DNA from: Tomocerus qinae
Lineage: Eukaryota > Arthropoda > Collembola > Entomobryomorpha > Tomoceridae
Direction of reading: 5' to 3'
Assembly: GCA_020055645.1 (NCBI GenBank)
Contig: CM034549.1
Span: 23,147,930-23,211,929 of the forward strand
Length of the DNA stretch: 64,000 nucleotides
Shown: positions 54,059-64,000 of the stretch, in pieces
How the letters are laid out: the number at the start of each line of letters is the position of its first letter
Numbering within the stretch: the first letter of the stretch is position 1
Program-made: the position numbers and the translations under genes
Notes under the pieces: model-generated
What the model saw: only the letters and a program-made list of their open reading frames with translations
Databases searched by the model: none
Told to the model about the DNA's origin: nothing

Positions 54059-56139
54059 ATGTTCAATATGGTTAAAGTTAAAAACATATGGCTGATTGTC
54101 GTAAGATGTTACTTAAATGTTAGCTATTATACCTAAGCAATATATAGGGACTTAAGGCCTAAAACCTGTACCCAAAACCCTAATAATAAACCTAAGACAA
54201 GACAGAGCTATTCTTTATTCCAGTTTGATTGTGTTTATTAAAATCATAATAATAATATACTTATGGTGCAATCTATTACTGTTCTTTCTTTCTTATAAAT
54301 ACTACCTGGCTATACTGGCGGGAAAAAAGGGTTTGCAAAGGGGTTTAATGTGAAGAAAATCTTCAAAGAATGTATTCAAGCTAGTAATTGAAAGTGCTCA
54401 AATCATATAGTATATTGTAGCGAGTGAATTGTGTCGTAATTATACTTTTACAGAATTAAAAGTCAAACCGTCCTTAGTTCTGTTTACTTAACTCATGTCA
54501 ATTCAATAAAAATAATGTTATGGTAAATGCTTTTAGTCAATTCTTTTACTAGTGTGAAAATACCCGCATGATCCTGAAATGTCTAATTCTCTAACTTATT
54601 GTAGCAACATATACAATAGTCTCTATATACAAAAAAAGCGTAGCTATCAATTCATTTGGCATCGCATGCATTCTCAGTGTCAGTCCAAGTTGCTCCTTTT
54701 GAAAAAATGTCAACAAGTAGTTAAATATAAATGCAATCTATTTGTAGAAAGATGTACCAGATAGCTGTATCTTAACAAATTTATATAGGACTGAATTGTA
54801 TGTTTTAATTATAGTAGTAGAAACACCTACTAGAAGTATCTTACGGTTTTGTAGCCAAATGCAATTATGTGCAAAAGAATTAGCTACCTATTAGAAGTAG
54901 GAGTTGATGATTCAGGTTCTAGGGAGTTTTTCTTTAAATAATTGACCTTGACCAACTGTTTGTAATAATGGTCTTTTCTTCAACCTTCTATTTCTACATT
55001 ACAATTTAGTTGTAGCTATCTATTGTATTTGAGATAGGATCTAGTGAATCCTAAGACGACAAAATGGAGCAATAGTTTAAAATAACGGAGTAATTGGTAG
55101 GCCGAAAAGTACGAAATAATAAAAAAGGAAGAGAGATAATAACATGGAGAATTCCCAAGTTCTAGGAGAATCTTTTATCTATGTCATGCCAGGGACTTGA
55201 ATAACGTAGGTATTACATATAAGACAGTATGACATTTATGTGGCATCCTACATTCTTGCTCATACATACATAAGTGAGTCTCCGACAAATCTTTGCCGAG
55301 TCAGGATGAAGCAATGAAGCGGAAATGATGGAAACTAAATTGTTAAGTGAAGTAGACTTGAAAATGTGTGTATATGACTGGAATACTATTATAGTGAGCA
55401 GAGAAAGTCCGTTTGTCGTAGCTGGAAATATTTCTGGAGTCGGAGTGCACAATCATCCTTGAGTAGTTGATAGGAGGAGTACAATTAGAAAAAGCAGTTG
55501 CTTTCTCGTTACAATATTATGGCTTGGCCAGATTTCATGAGTCTAATTTTAGTTTATCAGAAGATTTTATCCTACAATTCTTTCTTCCAATTCCGAATGA
55601 TTCTAAAGAATCGATAGAGATGCAAAGCGCAGGTTTCCCTACACAACACAGCTAGGTATACAGCCCAACAGAACAGACAACGAACACTGTGTGGGACACA
55701 CTACAGGAGAAATCTTCATCTCAACTGTTTGCGTTTGCATTGCTCTCTTCCTTCTTATAAATACAATGGTCACTCTATCTAGACTGAAAGTTGGCAGTGG
55801 GAAATAAGTGTCTGAAAACTAACGCTATATATCTTCCATTTGCTTTCACTCCGAGACAGGACAGATCAAACTCTTTCTCTTTCTCTGCCTCTAGTGTAAA
55901 TTTGAGAGTCGAGGCGAGTTGCTCACTGGGAACATTTGCTTACATTTTATCTACGTTGTGCTCCTAGCACTCCAGTTTCTCTGCTAATTTCTGGAAATCG
56001 AATTTGCGGCCCACTAAGCACAACTGGAGTGGGCTTTGGAGAAACTAAAGTGTCCTATTTCCCAACCATGACCTGTTTCAAGCAAAAACATACATAAACA
56101 CTTGATTGCCCTTTATTACAACTCAAACAAGAAAGAAAC
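54059..56139. other. Interval between adenylate kinase and the sushi gene
   Basis: About 2 kb. The right part (about 55650-56100) is somewhat GC-richer and pyrimidine-rich and probably holds the promoter and 5'UTR of the downstream gene. Nothing else was recognised. Confidence 0.5.
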
Positions 56140-59100
56140 ATGAACTTCCCTGCTTTCCTCCTCGGAAGAGAAACCTGCAAAATACTCTATGCCATTATTC
56201 TTTGCCTTGGGATAACAGGTAGTTTTCCTTTTTAATTGACATATCTATACTAATTACACACTTGGGTACTAATTAACCATTCATTCAAAACTTATCTCAT
56301 CCATTAACTCCTCCATTTTCAAAGATACCTCATGCAGTTATATCTATTTCTATCACTGTGGCATTCAGAAGAGTTACATTTGTTTACTTTTACATAATAT
56401 GTCCTCCCTCTCGTCCTCCATCAACAACTAGTTGATCATTCACGTTAAATACGAATACAACTACCACATAAACAAATGCACCAACAAGCATCTGCCTAAA
56501 CATTCCTGCTCATAAACATTCTTCAATCTGTCCTACCCTCGTACTGCATGTTTCTGTCTGCAACGAAGAAACAGACATCAGTTCAAATACCTTTTTACCA
56601 TTCTATAACACCCGGGTAATACATGTAACTATCTATTTATGTTAATAAGGTTCCCTACTAAATTTACTACAGCATTGGGACGTGATAAAATTGCATAATC
56701 AGATCATGAGAAAGAACCTTTTTGTAGCAAGCTATAGGAAAAGTCCAGAGAAAATCTCACGTTACCCACGCTCGTTTATTGCGTGACATAATGTGACATT
56801 TCTAGGGGACTTGTATCAATGGGCTTATTCTATTTATACGTAGTTGATAGTTCATAGCCGTCAGGATTTTTTTTCACCTTATGGCTTTCTCCTAAAGATG
56901 TTCCACAATGAAATATTTGATTTCATTACTGGAGAAAGGGTCGTTATTGAATCTTCCTTGAGTTAGTGCCATTGTGTATAGAAGAGAATGGCAAGACGCG
57001 CTGCTGTGGTATTGTCAAGATATTTAATGTAAGTCGTAATATTTGCAGATTTGGCACTAAAATCCTTGGCATGGCATCATCCTTCATCCGACATCTTTAT
57101 GAACAATCGATTGTATTATAAAAATCCGAGAAACGCTCCATCAGATCTTTGTCCTAGAGATGAGGCTCAAGCTCAGCTACAAGGACGAACCTGCTTGAGA
57201 AAATGCACTTCAGATGAGGACTGTAAAAGCAAAAGAAAGAAATGCTTTTGTGATGGAGCTTGCGGATTCAGCTGTATTAAACCAGGTTAGTACTGCACTT
57301 AAGGAATCTCCAGACAAAATATTCAAAGATGTGCACAAAATTTATCAGCTCTTATCTTTTTCCATCTAATACCCTTGAGCATATAATATTAATGCTAAGT
57401 TTTAGGGAATTCACTCATTCTGTGAAGATCAGCACACGGAAATGTAAACTGACTTTCGTTATACCATTTTCTACTACGTTTTTAGCGAATAATATTGACT
57501 TAGATTTTGACATACTAGACTAGACTATATAAGTATCTAAAGTAAATCTGTAGTCTGTACTATGTATATTATTATATGTATGTAAATCTGTATCTCTCTA
57601 TGTATTCCTTATACTACATGTAGCTATTTATTGTAGTGCAGTAGGTATGAATGGGTTACACAAAAAATTTGGCTTAATGAATGGTGTGGCTGGCTTATTA
57701 CATGTATCTGTAATCTCTCCGTATATGATGCTCATTTATCATGAACTAAATACTTAAATCTATGTACTACACAGAGAGAGAATGTGAAGATCCTCAACCT
57801 CCTAGTGAGCTGGGGGAAGTACATATAACTGGAAAAATTTTCGGTTCCAAGGCGGTTTACTCATGTCCCGAGGGATTCAAAGTCATTGGGATGGAAGAAC
57901 GAGTCTGTCAAGCTGGTACCATATACACTAATCTGAAAAACAGTCATATGTATAATAAATTAAGGATTTAACCTAAATTATGCAAAATTAATCATGCTGC
58001 GCGTATTTTCTAATGAGGAAACAGATGGAACTTGGTAATCCCCAAAAAACATAAGGGTCTACTCTATCTAGTAGCATTATTTTATCTTTAGTGGGAAAAC
58101 GTGTATTATAGTAAACTAGAAATAATTAATGACTATAATGCAGTAATTTTGATATGACAGGTCTGGAACTCCTCCTGCCTGTAAAAAGAACAGTACGTGC
58201 TCAATTCCACTCAAAAATTAATATTTGTAATAGTTCTCCTTGCGTCTGTTTGTGTAGATAGATGCTAAAATATATGGAGTGTTTTTAAACTTTGCTAAAT
58301 GTAAATTTCTCCAGTTTTTTGCACACAACCTCCGGTAATTGAGCATGCTAGACACAATGCCCCAATTGATCAGACTACTTTCGATTTGGACACGGCCCTT
58401 CAGTACCAATGTTCGGCTGGCTACATTACAAAAGGTTTTGCACGTACAAAATGTTTCTTCTATAACGGAACTGCAAAATGGTTTGGTCCTGATATTACCT
58501 GTGAACGTAAGAATTCTTAATTATTCCATACCAGTAGTCTTCTGATGAGTTCATGAGTCATGCATGTTCGTCATGCTTTGTAGCTTAACTACTACACTAA
58601 ATTATTCATATGCCCCTTCCGTTTTCGAGGGAAAACTTTACATCATTACTACAAAATTGATGATTAAATCCTAATTGAGAAAAATATTTCCGCAGCCAGA
58701 AGCTGTGTACAACCTGCAGACATTTTAAATGGACGCAGGGAAGGCATTTGCTTGCATTTTTCCTGCAAAGTTACTTACGTTTGTCAACCTGGTTTCGAAC
58801 TGGTTGGAAGGGCTAATCATTACTGTCAGGCAGGTAATCATATCTTCTTGCCAATTCTCATCACTTTTTAGAGCACCACAACAATATCTATAGATTACAT
58901 TATCCAATAATACTTTAACTTTGATATGACTTACAAACTGGCTTCAAATAGACGGAACTTGGTAAATATAAAACATAAAAGTCTCAAATATTCTTCAGAA
59001 AACTGTTCCATTTTAATGAAATAAATTTTATGTACAGGAATCCCAAAGAGTTGCCATCTTGTGTCCGTAAGAATTTAAATCCTTATCTCTCCAAATACCA

Positions 59101-62100
59101 ATTTACATGATTTGTAGATAGTAGGAAGTATACAGGGACTCTTATAACGCTACTCTATTTCAGCGGTCCAATGTTCTTTACCTGAAAATATTGAAAATGG
59201 AAAGGCTGTTTTTACCTCAGTCTCATTCAATTCTGTGGTGACTTACGAGTGTAAATATGGCTATATGCTCGTTGGAGAGGGTAGTAGAAGATGTGGACCT
59301 AATAAACGCTGGTCTGGAGTAGAACCTGTATGCAAAGGTTAGAAATTCGTAAGATTCTTGTCTCATACAATACATTCTAACACTTTTTATACAGTGAAAT
59401 GGCGTAAGGTTTTAATTACACTTCTCCACTGCAAAACTAAGTAAAATTCTTTGAAGCATAGTAGATTTTCAATTTACTTTGAATTTCTCAATTGTTAATT
59501 TTCCTATCTCTATAAATTGTTTGGATGGATGGAGAAATGATGCAATACATTTCAATGATTTTAAAAAGTAAGTATTACATCATCACAATCATCAGTGGTA
59601 AAAATTAAATTAGAAAAATCAAAATCAAGATTCTCTCGGCGAAATAAGGATACTCAAGAAATTAGTTAACCTAAAGATCGTATAACAAATACCTACCTAA
59701 TGTTCATTCATGTATGTGTGTCATAATTCCCCGGAGCTTTTTTCATCGTTGGAAGAAGAATCAACGAATTGTTTTACGGAAATTACGAAAGTGTAATCGC
59801 AGAGTTGCGTAGCATATTTAATAAGATAATGGCTTAAGTTTTGTAGGGATGAGTGTGATTAAAATTCTTATGGAGGTGAGAGGAGTTGGTAATGAATGAA
59901 AGCGGGTTTTCGGAGGTAAGGATTACTGGAGGAAGTTGGGATGATGAATGAATTTAAACTGTGCTTGCTTAGAAATAAACTGCGGGAGCCCAGGTATTTT
60001 GTTCGGGGGATGGATTGAAGGGTCAAGAACGACACTACATGCTGTGATCCTGTTTCATTGTATGGAAGGGATGACCTTTGAGGGTTCTTCCGACCGTTCG
60101 GTGTGTCAAAGTGACGGTTTATGGAGTAGCCATAGTTCCGGTTCTGTATTGCCCAAATGTCTCGGTACATTTTAAATGAGAAGGAGATAGGAAAAGGTCT
60201 CTTGTTCGAAAAAAGTGGGAAGGACATTTTAGTATGCATAGACTTAGATACGTACTAACGTTTGCAGTGGGAGTCTCTCATTGTAGTATCTTCTGTAGAA
60301 AATTTAACAGTGATTTGGATTAAATCTTTCACGCTTAGAAATTAATTGCGGGAATCCAGCTGGGAAAGACGGATTCTATGGAGGATGGTTGGAGAATATT
60401 GAAGGGGGAACTGCCTTAGGAGCCTCCATAATCTTTCGTTGCTACGATGGCATGACTCTCATTGGCCACACTTCCACTGTCTGTCAACATGATAAATTAT
60501 TGGGATACAAATGGAGATACCCCGTACCAAAATGTCTTGGTCAGTTGATTTGATTTACCACTTCAGAGTTTCCACCAAGTGACCTTTTCCATGTCCTTGG
60601 AAATAGTCCGTTAAAACTTTGCACAATTGTTTACTTCTGAAAATAAAGATTGAGGAATTCCAGTACTCATATACATTTATCTTGCCTAGCTCCATGCACC
60701 ATCCCTGCTGTCGCGTTTGGAAATGTCACAGCAGCAAAAGAAGGGGAGCCTGAACCTTCTGGAAACTCCACGGCGAAAGAAGTCCAAGTTCTGAAACCCG
60801 GGACGAGTGTGCCCCATGGTAAAATAATAGGAGTTGAATGTGAGAAACAGTATGAGCCTGCTTATAATATTACTCCGTCGACTTGTAACAATGGCACTTG
60901 GACACATGCTCCCAAATGTCAACCAGGTTCGTCCGTCACTTGTCTAATTTCTCATTTACTAATACTGAAGGTGGTACAATGCTATTGTCTACTGTCTCTG
61001 TCTCCACTTTTCGATTCGACAATCTTCGATTTCGGTCCTATGCATTCCCAGAGGCTAGCTTTTTCGAAACTCTATCTATAACTTTAATTAATTTCCTCCG
61101 AATTGTAATCAAAATATTAATTTCCAAATAACCCTGTTAACACCACAATAGCCAGATGCAAGTATCTGCCAAAAGCCCCTCGTCACGGAATGGTCATCGC
61201 ACCGAAAACAGAGCATGGAATGAAAGCTCGGTTTACTTGTCGTGATGGGTACATTCTGGTTGGAAATAATGTTACTGAATGCCAATACGGTCAATGGATA
61301 GGAGACACTGCGATATGCAATCAAAGTTAGTTTTTAGCTTTTAACACAGCCTGTTCTAAAATCATTCTATCTATCGCAACTTTTCCAAAGTTACTAGTAA
61401 GTTCTATATCTTTATCACTTTATCATTTCCACTGTATCTTAACAATGCTTTTTATCTAGAGAGTTGTTGCAACTTGTCAGTTATCATTACTCAAAGGCTG
61501 TTTCTCTCTCTCTCCTCCGTAAAGGTTGAGAACTTGCATATTACAACTTATTAATACGTGTAATGGCATGCTCTTATATAATTATAATCACTATTCTACA
61601 ATTTATTTATCTGCAACAATAACAATTGCATTCTACATAATTTGTTACACTCGTACTCTGTACAGTTACGTCACATCACGCGTGTATGTATGTCTGTAGA
61701 ACGCTTATAATTTTATACGCTAATTTTACTCATTTTCACGTATGTGTACATAGCACTCGTATTGTATGGTAATGGATTTCGAATATCGGTTTATATTATA
61801 ATAAGTAGCTAAAATTAACTTAGTTAGTAGTAAGTAGACTAATCATAAGTAGCAGTCTAATGAGATCACCAAAATATAATCGTGCGGTATTTGTAGTTCA
61901 CTCACATTCTCATTTGGTTACGTAATAATATGATTTTCTAACTTCCATCTACACTCTTCCTCATCGTGTATACCTACACTCAAATCAAAACAGTTTTTAA
62001 AACTAATTAACTACTATCAAAAACACTCACATGTCATTTGCATGTCTGCTCCATAAAATATTGTATGTGAGATAATTGTTCTTTCTATTATCTAGCCTAC

Positions 62101-63879
62101 TGCAAGTATCCTGGAAGTATTGACAATGGCAGAGTTCTCCTTGTTGGAAACATGGGATTGTATGATTACAGAAATTACGTCACCAAAGTTGCAAATAATA
62201 GACAGATCATGTTCGAATGCGATAGAGGATTCATACTTGCTGATGGACCTCAAGGAAAAACTTGTATTCGTGGCGAATGGGCTCCTAAAACCGATCCACC
62301 AAGGTAACTTTTTTTCCTTCTATCCACTGGACATTTCCTAGAAGCGTTTGCACAGTATTAAATGGTCATTCACTGTAAACATTTTCTCCTAAATTTTTCT
62401 ATTAAAGGGTACTAAAATTACATCCCAAGACTCTTTTCAATTTAAAATTTAATGGAGCATTTTACTTTTCTGAGTCTTAATTCTTGTAAATTATTCATAC
62501 AGATTTTCATTTTCTCCTCCATTTTCCTGCAATATGCATATCTCAAATTATATCCACTCCAAAGAGATTATGGGAATATGATTGACCTCGGTTGTGGCTA
62601 GTCATAAGTACTCTGAAGAAACTAGAAACCCATTTTTGCGAAGAAATTCGTAGAAATCTGTAAAATGAGCCATGGGTTATAAAAACCTTTGTTAACTATT
62701 GGGGTAATATGAATCGAGTTGTTGTACGATGGCCAGGCCACTTCACTCCGGTTTCTTCTCAATGGTTACTAAATAATTGTGACTTTCTTTCCTTTCTTGG
62801 AAAATAGAGAAAGGGCAGACCACCATAGTATAAAAATTTTTACTTGTTATTTTACTTTCACCATTTTCACTTACCCAAGGCTCTACTTATCCCATTTCCC
62901 ACTATTTGCACTTTGTTCAAATATTGAACAGATATTGAAACAATTGTAGATGCGACCCGAGTCAACATCCCAGTTTCCGGTGGTTCCGGTCAGTGAGGAA
63001 AAAGCGTCGTGCGATTAAAACAGGTGGTAGTACCTCTCTTAAAGTATAGATTGTTTTACCGCATGTTCTATTTACCCAGTTGTTTTTCTTTCGATCAGAA
63101 GTAAATCAAATTTCTTGACAACTTAGGTAGTAGTATTGTAAGGAATAAGCCTGGCGGCGGAGGAGGTGGTGGAGGTGCTCCAAGACGAACTAACAAAAAG
63201 AACAGGAAACAAGGAGAAGAAGATGAGTACGAATTCGGTATGTCTGTTTTAATTTTATTCAGAGTTAAAGTCATTTTTAATTAGTTTTAGATTATATTGC
63301 TAATGATATAATGTTTAATTTAAAGCCCCTCCTGTTTGCGATAATTTGGATCATGACCAGTACATTCAGACACAAGTTATCAAGAAAGGGGAAGCAGAAA
63401 ATGAGACTTTCTCCGCGGGTGCAATTGTTAAAGTGAGCTGCACACAAGGGTTTGGAGTTAATTTGCCAAATGAGACGGTTCAATGTGTAGATGGGAAGTG
63501 GAAGCCGAAAATTCCTCAATGTAGCGCTTGTAAGAACTTTCTTTCTTAAAGGCCTTCTCTGGTATATGTGTAGTTTGACATTGCCAAGTATATAATTAAC
63601 AATATATTTTAACCAAAGTGTATTCATTTAAGGTTCATTTAATAAATCACCAAAATTAATTAACTTTTGTGAAACTTAAACCAGTACCGTGCAAAGTTCC
63701 ATACATAATCCACGGAACATTCTACAACGGTAGCAAAGCACTTGTGTTTCTAGAGCCTGTGAAACACACGAAAAATGTGGAACTCCGTTGCAGTAAAGGA
63801 TACTTGTTGAAAGGCCCAAAGTTACTCAAATGTTGGTTTGGAGAATGGGACGTGTCAGAAGCTCCGGAATGTGTACCAG
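56140..63879 (+). CDS. Secreted WAP and sushi (CCP) protein, Hasp-like, 3' end outside window
   Basis: Resembles Drosophila Hasp, a synaptic-cleft matrix protein with a WAP domain followed by CCP modules. Exons: 56140-56218, 57049-57285, 57775-57915, 58025-58034, 58161-58192, 58315-58506, 58696-58833, 58952-58961, 59038-59066, 59164-59337, 59973-60164, 60339-60539, 60690-60926, 61152-61325, 62096-62303, 62950-63023, 63127-63237, 63326-63529, 63685-63879; at least 879 codons so far. Nearly all introns are phase 1, as usual for shuffled extracellular modules. Exon 1 gives a signal peptide (ILYAIILCLGITG). Exon 2 holds a WAP-type eight-cysteine core (DLCP...RTCLRKC...DC...KKCFC...GAC...SC). Then come 11 visible CCP modules with the Cys and Trp pattern intact, interrupted after the ninth by a basic/glycine linker. 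Introns over 300 bp (56219-57048, 57286-57774, 59338-59972, 61326-62095, 62304-62949) hold nothing recognised. Hikaru genki is a less likely alternative because no Ig domain is seen. Confidence 0.88.
58025..58034 (+). other. 10-nt microexon in CCP module 1
   Basis: ATGGAACTTG between acceptor ACAG and donor GTAATC. It completes Asp-Gly-Thr-Trp and shifts phase from 1 to 2, so the two flanking exons join in frame only through it. The flanking introns are 109 and 126 nt. Confidence 0.8.
58952..58961 (+). other. 10-nt microexon in CCP module 3
   Basis: ACGGAACTTG between acceptor ATAG and donor GTAAAT. It encodes the same Asp-Gly-Thr-Trp and makes the same phase 1 to 2 shift as the one at 58025. 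The flanking introns are 118 and 76 nt. Confidence 0.8.
59973..60539 (+). repeat. Tandemly duplicated CCP exon pair
   Basis: Exons 59973-60164 and 60339-60539 both begin E-I-N-C-G, share an FGGW/YGGW motif, a GMT(L/F) segment and a PKCL end, and are both phase 1 to 1. Each is followed by an intron starting directly after the Gly split codon. They clearly arose by duplication. Whether both are used together or alternatively cannot be told from DNA. Confidence 0.8.
62950..63237 (+). other. Polybasic and glycine-rich linker exons of the sushi gene
   Basis: Exons 62950-63023 and 63127-63237 encode the end of CCP module 9 and then a linker: FRSVRKKRRAIKTG, eight consecutive glycines, basic RRTNKKNRK, and an acidic EEDEYEF. 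RKKRR fits a furin-type processing site. The linker lacks cysteine and separates nine CCP modules from at least two more. Confidence 0.75.
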
Positions 63880-64000
63880 GTACAGAAATATAAAATTTAC
63901 AAAATAAAATTTACAAAAATCAATGCAATGGCTTATGCGCCCTTATCCGAAATGTGTCTCTGAATTCGTGTTCCTTCTGCCCACACTTCCAATGTTCTGC
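63880..64000 (+). other. Intron at the right edge, sushi gene continues
   Basis: The donor (CCAG/GTACAG) after the last visible CCP exon is followed by noncoding sequence to the window end. Further CCP exons and the stop codon are expected downstream. Confidence 0.6.

Noticed and set aside
59868..60239. 123-codon minus-strand frame
   Set aside because: Antisense shadow over a CCP exon of the sushi gene.

Overview
The window is eukaryotic nuclear DNA, almost certainly from an arthropod and most likely an insect or close relative. It is visibly AT-rich. Its genes are split by GT-AG introns into as many as 20 coding exons, and the set (failed axon connections, the BET protein fs(1)h/Brd4, Abl, and a WAP plus sushi protein of the Hasp type) is characteristic of arthropods. 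I cannot name the order or species from the sequence alone. All gene models were assembled by eye from reading frames, splice sites and phase. The four complete models other than arrestin close at their full expected lengths. Arrestin closes at 400 codons from one start, or 503 from an alternative start.

Layout, left to right: (1) 1-2335, flank with arrestin poly(A) signals. (2) 2336-6712, minus strand, an arrestin with a possible Ser/Pro-rich N-terminal extension. (3) 6713-17861, a long gene-poor stretch ending in the 5' region of fax. (4) 17862-21172, plus strand, fax. (5) 22680-34200, minus strand, fs(1)h/Brd4 long form with 20 coding exons, a 5'UTR exon and evidence for a short isoform. 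(6) 34.8-40.2 kb, a repeat-rich interval with two tandem arrays, a 1.15-kb palindromic foldback element containing nested palindromic arrays, and a 1.14-kb TA-flanked inverted-repeat element. (7) 41043-46383, minus strand, Abl tyrosine kinase, 15 coding exons. (8) 46.4-52.2 kb, no recognised gene. (9) 52248-53872, plus strand, adenylate kinase 1. (10) 56140 to beyond the right edge, plus strand, a secreted WAP/CCP (sushi) protein resembling Drosophila Hasp, at least 19 coding exons, 3' end outside the window.

This is not an operon-like cluster. Several genes have neuronal roles in model insects (fax and Abl interact genetically in Drosophila axon guidance; Hasp is a synaptic-cleft matrix protein; arrestins desensitise receptors), while fs(1)h and adenylate kinase are general. 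fax and Abl lying about 20 kb apart is notable but may be coincidence.

The least ordinary items are the foldback element with palindromes at three scales (a candidate hairpin-RNA source), paired 10-nt microexons in the sushi gene, a tandemly duplicated sushi exon that could be alternatively used, a polybasic/glycine linker in the same protein, and the arrestin N-terminal extension.
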